A stretch of 18,274 nucleotides of DNA, from assembly GCA_049684495.1 (NCBI GenBank), contig JBAVFZ010000030.1, positions 1 through 18,274 on the forward strand, given 5' to 3'. The translations under genes were made by a program, and so were the position numbers. Within the stretch, counting starts at the first letter, position 1. Each line of letters opens with the position of its first letter. Positions 1-7,581 of this stretch are shown in pieces. Source of the DNA: JAFGKK01 sp049684495 (GTDB lineage: Bacteria; Chloroflexota; Anaerolineae; Anaerolineales; RBG-16-64-43). Under the pieces are notes generated by a model. That model saw nothing but the letters and a program-made list of their open reading frames with translations. It was not told the DNA's origin and ran no database searches.

Positions 1-511
1 GCCCCAGACCGACCGCGTCGGGCCAGATGGTATTGAGCGGCGCGTAGCCTTCGTGGACCGCGAGGACCCCGGCCTGCTGGAATAGGCCGACGACCAGATG
101 CGCCACCATGCTGAGGAAGGCGAAGAAGATCCCGCTCCGGGTGCTGATGAGAATCGCCGCGGTCAGGGTGGCCATCGCGTACCCGACATAAATGGCATGA
201 CCGACGCCCAGCGCGATTGACGCGTACACCATCACCAGGAAGATGCTGACCACCGGGAAATACGTGGCCAGGCGGACGTGGCCGCGCCGGGCGAGGAAAA
301 TGGCGGCCAGATACACCGGCTGAACGAAGATCCCGGCGATCACGCCGACCCACGGACCGCCGCTGGCGAGCGCGATGATCGCACTGATCAGCGCGAACAG
401 CGCGCCGGTCAGCGCAAAGCCGATGACCACCAGGTAGAAAAGATTCTCCTGCCGGGCTTCATCCGGATTCTTGGAAACAGGAGGAAAGAGACGGGTGATC
501 CGATCCAGCAT
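1..511 (-). CDS. Multi-pass membrane protein, N-terminal part (likely sensor input domain)
   Basis: The frame is open from an ATG at 511 to the left edge, so only the first 170 residues are visible and the C-terminus is missing. The upstream AAAGGA about 8 bases before the ATG is a good ribosome binding site. After a short polar N-terminus (begins MLDRITRLF, with KNPDEARQEN at 14-23) there are about five hydrophobic segments, at roughly residues 24-49, 53-74, 81-103, 105-123 and 125-149, joined by very short loops. This resembles the membrane-embedded input modules (MASE/7TM type) placed ahead of kinase, GAF or GGDEF domains, but no such output domain lies in the window. It sits 126 bases downstream of the multi-GAF sensor on the same strand and may belong to that operon. 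The sensory role is inference; the membrane topology is seen directly. Confidence 0.75.
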   Translation of the reverse strand, partial: MLDRITRLFPPVSKNPDEARQENLFYLVVIGFALTGALFALISAIIALASGGPWVGVIAGIFVQPVYLAAIFLARRGHVRLATYFPVVSIFLVMVYASIALGVGHAIYVGYAMATLTAAILISTRSGIFFAFLSMVAHLVVGLFQQAGVLAVHEGYAPLNTIWPDAVGLG

Positions 512-637
512 GGCTCTGTCCTTTGATCCCTTATCCAGCGGCCTTCAGCCGGAGGCGGAGGCTCCCGGCCGGCGGACCGCAACGGAAAAGCGTCGACCGA
601 CGATCCCGAAATTCGTGCTCCGGCGCATGGGCCGTCG

Positions 638-3600
638 TCATGGCGGACTTACCGGACCCCCGCCGTTCCCGTCTTCGGGGCCGGGGGTGTCCGCCAGGCC
701 GATCTTGATGCTGGCGCGCTTTGCGCCGAGCGCGCGGCTGAGTTCGCTGGCGGTGGTGGTGAGAATGCCCTGCATGTCCACCGAGCGGCGGATGCGGCTC
801 GTGATTTCAAACAGAAGGTGCTCGCGTTCCGCCTGGCGGCGGGTCTGATCGAAGAGGCGCGCGCTTTCGAGGTTGGCCGCGACCTGCAAGGCGAGCAGAT
901 TGGCCAGTTGCACTTCCTCGGGCGAGAAGAGCCGCTCGGAAGACATCCGGGAGAGCAGCAGGCCGCCGATCGTGCGTCCGGTCCATTGCAGGGGAAGCGC
1001 CAGCGCGGCTTTAATTCCCGCTTGGGCCAGGGAGCGCGAGAGCGTGCCGGTCGAGGCGGGCGAGTATTTGACCGTCTGGTTGGTCGAGAGCGCTTCGCCG
1101 ATGACATCCTGTCCGTAATGGGCGATCAGCCCGGTGATGTGCTTGAGGTGTGGTTCGCAGGTGCACATCTCGATCCGGACCTCGTCTTCCCCGGACGGGA
1201 AGGCGATCGAAACGCAATCCGCTCCCGAAACGCTGCGGACGCGTTCCAGCGCGGAACGCATCAGGCTCTCCATGTCGCCCGACGGCGGGCCGGCCATGCC
1301 GATCGCTTCCTCGTAGAGGTGGCGCAGGCGTTCCCGTTCCTGGGTCACCTGCTCGAACAGGACGGTCGAGGACATGATTGCCGCGAGGGAACCCGCGACC
1401 GTGCCGAGCAGCTGCACATCGTCTTCCGAAAACGCCGAGATGTGCGGGCTCTGGATGTCCATCACGCCGAGCAATTCGTCGCGGTGGATCAGCGGCACGC
1501 ATAATTCGGATTGAATATCCGGGTCGATCATCAGGTAGCGGCTGTCGGCCGCGGTACTGGCCACCAGGGAGGGCTGCTTGTTGCTGGCCACCCATCCCTG
1601 CACGCCCTGGTCGAGGGAAACGCGCATCGTTTCGACCTCGCGCGAGTTGAACCCGGAATGGGCGCGGACCACCAGCATGTCCTTCTCCGGGGACAGGAGG
1701 AATAAGGCCACCCGCGCGCCGTTCATGGTGACGCGCAAACCCTGCGCGGCGCTGAAGAGGGCGTTATCGAGCGAGGTGGAGGAAGCGGCCGCCGTTGTCA
1801 CCTGGTACAGGGAGCGGTGGCGGGCGAGGTATTCGCGCGTCGTCGAGAAAAGCCGTGCGTTTTCCACCGCGATGGCGATCTGGTCGGCGATAACCTGAAG
1901 GATGGTGATGTCGTCGGGCGCGAACGCATACGGCATCGTGGATTGCACGTCCAGCGCGCCGATGACCGTTTCGCCGATGCGGAGAGGAATGCCGAGCTCC
2001 GCGCGCGTGGCGGGGAGCAGCGGATTGGGCTTGTGCATCGGGTCGGCGGTGACGTCATCGGCCACGCGCGGGCGGGCGTTTTCCGTTACCCACCCGACGA
2101 TGGATTGCGATCCGACTCCGAGTTTGTGTTCGCGGGCCTTCATCTGCCGCCCGGCCTCCCCGGTGGATTCGCGCAACAGCGCGAATTTCCGTTCCTCGTC
2201 CAGGAGGAACACCGAAGAATGGTAGAACCCGAACCGTTCGCGGATCAGGTTGATCGAGTGGGAAAGCAACCGGTCCAAATCCAGGAGGCCGATGGTTTCG
2301 CGGGCGATCTCGGCCGCCGTCTGCAACTGAACCGCTTTTCGTTCGGATTCCTGGAGCAGGGAGGAGGTGCGGATCGTCGAGGCGATCTGGGTGGCGATCG
2401 TGGATAGCAGCCGTAAATCGTTGTCTTTGAAGCGGTTGGCGTGTTCCGTATCCAGAAGGACCAGCGCCCCCACCACCTGGCCGGCTGTGATCAGCGGTAC
2501 GCCCAGCCAGGATTGCGGCACCACGCCGGTGAGGCGCACGCCGCTGGAGAGCTGCTTTTCCACCCAGGCCTGCGGAATGATGCCGGGCAGGTGGACGCCG
2601 AGTGCGGCGGCCCGCTCTTCGACGTTTTCTTCCAGCAACAGCGGTTGGGCGTTGCGGATGACCAACGCATACAGGCTGTCGCCCATCGCGATCGTGTCGA
2701 GGTTGACGGTCTCGCCGCGAATGTAGGCATACGGGAAAGACAGCAGGTCACGGTTGGCGTCGTACATTGTGATGACGATGTCCACGTCGCCCAGGGCGTT
2801 GCGAGTCTGTTCGTGCACGATCTCGAACAGCCCCTGCAGATCGGTGGCTTGGGAGATGGATTGGCTGATCCGGTTCAGCGTGGCGAGTTCGGAAAGACGG
2901 CCCTGGGTCGTCTGCAGCAGTTCAAGGCGTTCCATCGCCGAGAGAATGGATTCGGAGATGGGGGAGAGCGGCCGGATGCTGGCGGGGGTGATTGCGTTCT
3001 CATCGCGCGAGGACAGGAGCAATACGCCCAGCAGGCGTTCGCCCTGGCGCAGCGGGAGGAAGGCCGCGGCGCGGCAACCGAGTGAATCCAGATATTGGCG
3101 GATGTTGCCCGGGAGACGGACGATGCCGGATTCCACTTTGACGATGAGCGGCGTGGTGGAGGGAACCAGGCGTGAAAGCGTTTCCGGATCTTCCGCGATT
3201 TCCGCGACCGGCGCCTGGGAAGCTTCGGGATTAACCGGATCGTAGAATCCGGTGATGGCCATGGACGACGCACCCGATTGGAGGATGGTCACAACATACG
3301 GGGTGCCTTTCATGCCGTCGATGACGGCTTTGAAGATGTCCTCCGGAGACGAAGCCTGCGCCACCAGCCGGCCGACGCGGTACAACTGCTGGGAGACTTC
3401 CGTACTGAAGCGTGCGGTTTCCACCGTTTGGGCATTTTGAATGGAGGAACCGGTCTGATCGGCGATGGACTGCAGCAGCTCCAGATCCTGCGGGTGAAAC
3501 CCGTTCAACGTGTTGGAATGAACATCCAGGACTCCGATCGTACGCTTATTGACCCGGATCGGGAGGGCGATCTCCGAACGGGTGTCGGGGAGGAGATCGT

Positions 3601-5101
3601 TGCGGATGTACATCGGATCTTCGGATACATTGGGCGCCTGATGCGCACGGCCGGATTGGGCCACCGACCCGATGATCGAATAGGAGCCCAGGGGGAAGCG
3701 GTTGCCCGCCGCCTTGAGCTTCTCGCCGGCGGCTCCGGTGGCTTCGCGGATCACAGCGAACTGACCGGCATCGTCCACCAGGTATACCGACGCGAAATCG
3801 GACTCCAGCCGGTCCCGGATCAGGTTGACGACGATCCGGAGGGTATCCTCCAGAGTCGCCGCGCCCGACAGAGCCTGAACCAGTTCGGCCGAGACGACGA
3901 TCTTGCGGGTGGACGATTGACCGTCGGAACCGACCAGCGTGGAGACGTCGCGCAAGGAACCGGTAAGACGGTTGAGCGAGGTTGCCAGCGAAGCGAACTC
4001 CGAGGTTCTGTACATGGGGATTTGTTCGTCGGAGTGCCCCGCGGCCATACGACTCACCGCCGTGGCGATCCGGTTGGTCGGACGGATGATGAAGAAGGCC
4101 GCCTGGATTCCGGCGACCACCAATGCCAGGGCGATGGCCACACCAATCAGCGTCATGGCGGTTGTAATCGGACTCAGGCTGGCGTAGAGGGCGGACTGAT
4201 CTCGTTCGATCAATATTTTGGTCTGCGAGGATTGCGGTTCCATATCGCCGACGAGATTATTGATCGAAAGATTCTGGGTATACCCGACCACAGGCTGGCC
4301 GAGGATGCTCGTGTATTGGGACGAGACACCCGCATTCAGGGGAATTTGAGCGCTGGCCAGGATAAATTCCATGCCCGAGAAGGATCCTATCTTGGGATTT
4401 ACGAGGACATAGGAGGAATCATGGAATGTCAGAAGGATGACATTTGCTTCGGATTTCGCAATGGGGTCGGCGAGGACGGTATACAGATCCTGCACATTCA
4501 ACAGTCCGGCCAATACGAGGCCGGTCGGGCGCGAGCCCGACTGGAGCGGCGCGGCCGTCAGCACGGTGAAGGTCGAAGGACTGAAAATGGCGTGGTTGAC
4601 CTGCACATTAGAAAAGGGAAGGGTCCAATCCGGGACGGGGGTGATCGCACTCGCGCCGAGAAGCGTAAGGCCGTCCCACGAGGAATTGGTGGCGGCAACG
4701 ATCGTGCTGGAGGTGGAATCGACCACGAGAAATTCGGAGAACATTTCCCCCTTCGGCTGGAGCCGGTAGACGGCGTCGAAGAACCGGGATTTGGAGCTTC
4801 CGGTGGAATCCAATTCGGAGGCCGCCTGCACAATGGAAGGATCTCTGCTGATTGCCTGGATCCTTTGGTAGCCGTCGGTTTGCCAACTTCGGGTTTTTGC
4901 GTCGACCCCTTCGTGGACGAGGACCAGCTTGTTGGCTTCGGACCGGTAAACGCTGTCCCGCGCCTGGGAATACCCGATCCAACCCAGAATGGCGGGGAGG
5001 ACGATCACCGGCAGCAGAATGCCGACGAAGGCCAGCACCATGCTGCGCGGGGCCAGCAGGTTCATCAGTGGGTTCGACCGAATTCCAGATCGCTCAGCCA
5101 T
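638..5101 (-). CDS. Six-GAF membrane sensor protein with HAMP, no output domain
   Basis: This 1487-residue protein starts at an ATG with AGGAG about 9 bases upstream. Order: membrane segment at about 21-43; an extracytoplasmic region at about 44-310, Cache-like in size; second membrane segment at about 312-338; HAMP at about 339-392; then GAF or GAF-like domains at about 405-560, 575-725, 737-918, 928-1084, 1095-1250 and 1270-1420. GAF signatures such as EIALPIRV with GVLDVHS (GAF1) and ELGIPLRI with GALDVQS (GAF4) are clear. The last 60 residues look like the opening helices and first strand of another GAF domain, then a Gly/Pro-rich tail. No histidine kinase, GGDEF, EAL or phosphatase domain follows, so any output must act through a partner. 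GAF domains bind small ligands or mediate dimerisation; the ligands here cannot be read from sequence. The gene lies 32 bases downstream of two receiver-only regulators, suggesting one signalling unit. Confidence 0.9.
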   Translation of the reverse strand: MAERSGIRSNPLMNLLAPRSMVLAFVGILLPVIVLPAILGWIGYSQARDSVYRSEANKLVLVHEGVDAKTRSWQTDGYQRIQAISRDPSIVQAASELDSTGSSKSRFFDAVYRLQPKGEMFSEFLVVDSTSSTIVAATNSSWDGLTLLGASAITPVPDWTLPFSNVQVNHAIFSPSTFTVLTAAPLQSGSRPTGLVLAGLLNVQDLYTVLADPIAKSEANVILLTFHDSSYVLVNPKIGSFSGMEFILASAQIPLNAGVSSQYTSILGQPVVGYTQNLSINNLVGDMEPQSSQTKILIERDQSALYASLSPITTAMTLIGVAIALALVVAGIQAAFFIIRPTNRIATAVSRMAAGHSDEQIPMYRTSEFASLATSLNRLTGSLRDVSTLVGSDGQSSTRKIVVSAELVQALSGAATLEDTLRIVVNLIRDRLESDFASVYLVDDAGQFAVIREATGAAGEKLKAAGNRFPLGSYSIIGSVAQSGRAHQAPNVSEDPMYIRNDLLPDTRSEIALPIRVNKRTIGVLDVHSNTLNGFHPQDLELLQSIADQTGSSIQNAQTVETARFSTEVSQQLYRVGRLVAQASSPEDIFKAVIDGMKGTPYVVTILQSGASSMAITGFYDPVNPEASQAPVAEIAEDPETLSRLVPSTTPLIVKVESGIVRLPGNIRQYLDSLGCRAAAFLPLRQGERLLGVLLLSSRDENAITPASIRPLSPISESILSAMERLELLQTTQGRLSELATLNRISQSISQATDLQGLFEIVHEQTRNALGDVDIVITMYDANRDLLSFPYAYIRGETVNLDTIAMGDSLYALVIRNAQPLLLEENVEERAAALGVHLPGIIPQAWVEKQLSSGVRLTGVVPQSWLGVPLITAGQVVGALVLLDTEHANRFKDNDLRLLSTIATQIASTIRTSSLLQESERKAVQLQTAAEIARETIGLLDLDRLLSHSINLIRERFGFYHSSVFLLDEERKFALLRESTGEAGRQMKAREHKLGVGSQSIVGWVTENARPRVADDVTADPMHKPNPLLPATRAELGIPLRIGETVIGALDVQSTMPYAFAPDDITILQVIADQIAIAVENARLFSTTREYLARHRSLYQVTTAAASSTSLDNALFSAAQGLRVTMNGARVALFLLSPEKDMLVVRAHSGFNSREVETMRVSLDQGVQGWVASNKQPSLVASTAADSRYLMIDPDIQSELCVPLIHRDELLGVMDIQSPHISAFSEDDVQLLGTVAGSLAAIMSSTVLFEQVTQERERLRHLYEEAIGMAGPPSGDMESLMRSALERVRSVSGADCVSIAFPSGEDEVRIEMCTCEPHLKHITGLIAHYGQDVIGEALSTNQTVKYSPASTGTLSRSLAQAGIKAALALPLQWTGRTIGGLLLSRMSSERLFSPEEVQLANLLALQVAANLESARLFDQTRRQAEREHLLFEITSRIRRSVDMQGILTTTASELSRALGAKRASIKIGLADTPGPEDGNGGGPVSPP

Positions 5102-5133
5102 ACCCGGGTGCTCCTAAAGGGATCGCTCCCTTA

Positions 5134-5607
5134 TTATGAATATTCCCAGACCGGTTCGCCATGCAGCATGCGGCGGATCTGGTCCGGGAACCGATCGGGA
5201 TCCAATGGTTTGCCGACAAAACCGTCAAACCCGGCCGCATGCGCCCGGTTCAGCTCGTCCTGGCTGGCGTTGGCGGTCACCGCGATGACGGGAATATCCT
5301 TGTAGAGCGAGGAGCGGATTTTTCGCAGGGCTTCATATCCGTCTTCATACGGCAGGCGGATGTCCATCAGGATCAGATCCACCCGTGGAAGCGTGTGGGC
5401 GTATTCGACGACTTCGTACCCCGAGGTTTTCCATTCGCAATGGATGCCCAGATAGGCCAGCATCCGCGCCATCAACACGAAATTGGAAACGTTGTCTTCC
5501 ACGACGAGGATGGTGGCTTCCTTCGGATTGACAAGTTTCTTTTTCCGGGATGCCGCCGGGTCCGGTGTGGGAACGGGGGCAGGGGAGGGATCGGGCCGGG
5601 TTTCCAT
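5134..5607 (-). CDS. Receiver-only response regulator (second of pair)
   Basis: A 157-residue protein, starting at the ATG at 5607, which has GAGGA about 10 bases upstream inside the end of the preceding gene and lies 4 bases after its stop codon. A longer reading to 5694 would overlap the upstream gene and adds only a low-complexity stretch. Residues 1-30 are a Pro-rich and basic linker; the rest is a CheY-like REC domain. Key residues: acidic pair E37-D38 (VVEDN), phosphoacceptor D82 (LILMDIRLP), T111 (IAVTANA) and K133 (GKPLD). There is no DNA-binding or enzymatic output domain, so it probably acts by protein-protein contact or as a phosphate relay or sink. It is presumably phosphorylated by a kinase encoded elsewhere, because the adjacent sensor has no kinase domain. 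Confidence 0.9.
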   Translation of the reverse strand: METRPDPSPAPVPTPDPAASRKKKLVNPKEATILVVEDNVSNFVLMARMLAYLGIHCEWKTSGYEVVEYAHTLPRVDLILMDIRLPYEDGYEALRKIRSSLYKDIPVIAVTANASQDELNRAHAAGFDGFVGKPLDPDRFPDQIRRMLHGEPVWEYS

Positions 5608-5611
5608 TGGT

Positions 5612-6040
5612 CTAGGTTCCTCGGGACTTGCGAAGGTACTTGGAGATTTGCCAGGGCAGTTGGTCGATGTCCACTGGCTTTTGAATGTATCCATCGCAAC
5701 CCGCTTCCAGCACGCGTTCGCGGTCGCCTTTCATGACATTGGCCGTCAGCGCGACAACCGGGATGTGGGCCAGCCGGGGTGTTGATCGGATCCTCGCCGT
5801 GAGGGTGTATCCATCCACTTCGGGAAGATTGATATCCATCAGGATCAGATCCGGCGGATCGGAGAGGGCCATCTTCAACGCCTGCTGAGCGTCACCGGCT
5901 TCGAGCACATCGTACCCTTCGGCCATCAGGACCCGGCGGATCAGCAGGCGGTTGTCCGGATAGTCTTCGATGTAAAGAATCCGAAGGGGCCTTTCTTCGG
6001 ATTGGGCGGTGAAATCATTTATGGAAGTGTAGTTATACAC
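5612..6040 (-). CDS. Receiver-only response regulator (first of pair)
   Basis: A CheY-like single-domain regulator of 142 residues. I chose the GTG at 6040 as start because it is preceded by AGGAAGGTGAG about 6 bases upstream and leaves a short 16-residue lead-in before the REC domain. The frame stays open to a GTG at 6181, but that extension has no ribosome binding site and reads as noise. REC residues: E25-D26 (YIEDYPDN), phosphoacceptor D69 (LILMDINLP), T99 (VALTANV) and K121 (QKPVD). There is no output domain. It is first in a minus-strand operon with a second REC protein 4 bases away and the multi-GAF sensor beyond. The two REC proteins share the same layout and probably arose by duplication, though their sequences have diverged. 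Confidence 0.88.
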   Translation of the reverse strand: MYNYTSINDFTAQSEERPLRILYIEDYPDNRLLIRRVLMAEGYDVLEAGDAQQALKMALSDPPDLILMDINLPEVDGYTLTARIRSTPRLAHIPVVALTANVMKGDRERVLEAGCDGYIQKPVDIDQLPWQISKYLRKSRGT

Positions 6041-6222
6041 CGACCACTCACCTTCCTGAACATGACACCGGATTTGGAATCTCGCAAACCACACCCGTTC
6101 CGAGTCCGTTTCATTCCGGCCTGCCAGCCCAATAACCAGAATCCGGAAACGACGCAACCAGGCAACCAGTGCAAAAAACACGCCCGCGAAGTCGATCCGG
6201 ACAAATTATGGCTATGAAATCG

Positions 6223-6228
6223 ATTATA
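6223..6228 (-). promoter_or_regulatory. Candidate -10 box for the signalling operon
   Basis: The minus strand reads TATAAT here, a perfect -10 match, about 180 bases upstream of the regulator start at 6040. No convincing -35 hexamer lies 16-18 bases upstream and there is no TGn extension, so the call rests on one box. It overlaps a plus-strand TATACT at 6225-6230, so the two directions may share and compete for the same melted region. Confidence 0.35.
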
Positions 6229-6230
6229 CT
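6225..6230 (+). promoter_or_regulatory. Candidate -10 box for the MFS-mutS transcript
   Basis: TATACT about 60 bases before the MFS start codon is the best -10-like hexamer in the 248-base divergent spacer at 6041-6288. No good TTGACA-like box lies at the right distance, so this is tentative. The rest of the spacer shows no RNA gene, leader peptide or strong hairpin that I can support. Confidence 0.3.
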
Positions 6231-6288
6231 CCGAAAGCATACGCGCAGTGGCATTTTTCAGCCGAAAAAAGGCATAAAAGGTACGTGA

Positions 6289-7524
6289 ATGACGCCTAAA
6301 AGGCGGGTACATTACCCCGCGCTATCCATCGCCAGGGCGCTTCGGCATCCCAACTACCGGCTTTGGTTCGCCGGTCAATCGGTTTCATTGATCGGTACGT
6401 GGATGCAATCGGTCGCCCAACAATGGGTGGTTTATGAGATGACCGGTTCGAAGTTCCTGTTGGGTGCGGTCGCTTTTGCCGGCAGTCTCCCGACTTTCTT
6501 CCTGATGCTTCCGGCCGGAGTACTGGCGGATAGAGTTCCGCGCCGGTCCATCCTATTGTATACACAGACCGCCTCCATGGTCCTGGCCTTCCTCCTGATG
6601 ACACTCCTGGCGGCCGGCCGGCTGGAGGTTTGGCATGTATTCGTGATGGCAGCTCTGCTGGGAGTGGTGAACTCGGTGGATGCGCCCGCCCGCCAATCCT
6701 TTACGATCGAGATTATCGAAGAGCGCGGGGACTTGCCCAATGCGATCGCGCTGAATGCGACCATGTTCAACCTGGCGCGGGTGATCGGTCCTGCGGCCGC
6801 CGGCCTGATCCTGGCGACGTGGGGGGCGGTGTGGTGTTTTGGCGTAAACGGAGCCTCTTTTATCGCCGTCCTGGCCGGATTGCTGCTCATGCGCATCCCG
6901 CCCGCAATTCCGGCTGCCACCGAGGAGCCGTTTCGCCAGGTGCGTGACGGTGTCCGTTATGCAGTCGGCCACAAAGTCATCCTGCCGTTGATCCTCATCA
7001 CGGTCGCCTCAGGGTTGTTCTCCTTCTCCTATTCGACCCTGTTGCCGGCGTTCGCCGTGGAAGTCTTACACCAGGGGGAAACCGCGCTCGGGCTGCTTAA
7101 TGCCGCGGTCGGGGTCGGCGCGGTGCTGGGTTCGCTGTTCATGGCCTCCCGCGCACATCTGGAGACGCGGGCCGGTCGCTTAATGCTCGGCAGCCTCCTC
7201 TTCCCGCTTTCCCTTCTGGTATTCTCTTTTTCGGGTTCTTACGCGCTGTCCATGGCGCTCCTGGTGATAACCGGATTTGGCTTGGTGGTCCAGAACACCT
7301 CCATCAATTCGATTATCCAAACCCTGGTCGACGACAGGTTGCGGGGGCGGGTCATGAGCATCTACCTTTTGGCCTTCTTTGGCGCCGTGCCGCTTGGCGC
7401 TTTACAGGCGGGCATCGTGGCCCAGGTTATGGGCCCCGTTGCCGGATTGGCACTGTCGGCCGGGCTGGGGCTGCTGCTGGCGGTCGTGATCTATGCCGCC
7501 CATCCCAGTCTGCGCCGGATATAA
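6289..7524 (+). CDS. MFS transporter (exporter-like, MFS_3 type)
   Basis: A 411-residue integral membrane protein with about 12 hydrophobic segments, the usual size for the major facilitator superfamily. The start ATG has AAAAGGT about 8 bases upstream. The loop between segments 2 and 3 carries the MFS motif A variant GVLADRVPRR (77-86), and DAPARQSF (131-138) plus DRLRGRVMS (349-357) are typical of the enterobactin-exporter-like or transmembrane secretion effector group. Substrates of this group vary (siderophores, drugs, metabolites) and cannot be assigned here. It is divergent from the signalling operon and lies 57 bases upstream of mutS on the same strand, so the two may be co-transcribed, but no functional link with mismatch repair is implied. 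Confidence 0.88.
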   Translation: MTPKRRVHYPALSIARALRHPNYRLWFAGQSVSLIGTWMQSVAQQWVVYEMTGSKFLLGAVAFAGSLPTFFLMLPAGVLADRVPRRSILLYTQTASMVLAFLLMTLLAAGRLEVWHVFVMAALLGVVNSVDAPARQSFTIEIIEERGDLPNAIALNATMFNLARVIGPAAAGLILATWGAVWCFGVNGASFIAVLAGLLLMRIPPAIPAATEEPFRQVRDGVRYAVGHKVILPLILITVASGLFSFSYSTLLPAFAVEVLHQGETALGLLNAAVGVGAVLGSLFMASRAHLETRAGRLMLGSLLFPLSLLVFSFSGSYALSMALLVITGFGLVVQNTSINSIIQTLVDDRLRGRVMSIYLLAFFGAVPLGALQAGIVAQVMGPVAGLALSAGLGLLLAVVIYAAHPSLRRI

Positions 7525-7581
7525 TCGTCCGCAGGCTGCCGGTAGAGAGCTTCGGAAGACAGGCTGCTGTTGGGATGAACG

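Noticed and set aside
512..637. Terminator between the GAF sensor and the leftmost gene
   Set aside because: Short GC-rich complementary words occur, but there is no clear stem followed by a T-run on the minus strand.
3278..5305. A 675-codon open frame on the plus strand, antisense to the GAF sensor
   Set aside because: Composition is low-complexity and Gly/Arg/Asp-rich, it has no recognisable domain, and it lies fully opposite a well-supported protein. It is a by-product of GC-rich codon use.
5608..5694. Longer start for the second response regulator at 5694
   Set aside because: It would overlap the preceding gene by about 80 bases; the ATG at 5607 has GAGGA upstream and standard operon spacing.
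6041..6181. GTG at 6181 as start of the first response regulator
   Set aside because: No ribosome binding site precedes it and the added 47 residues do not resemble a receiver lead-in; the GTG at 6040 has a good binding site.
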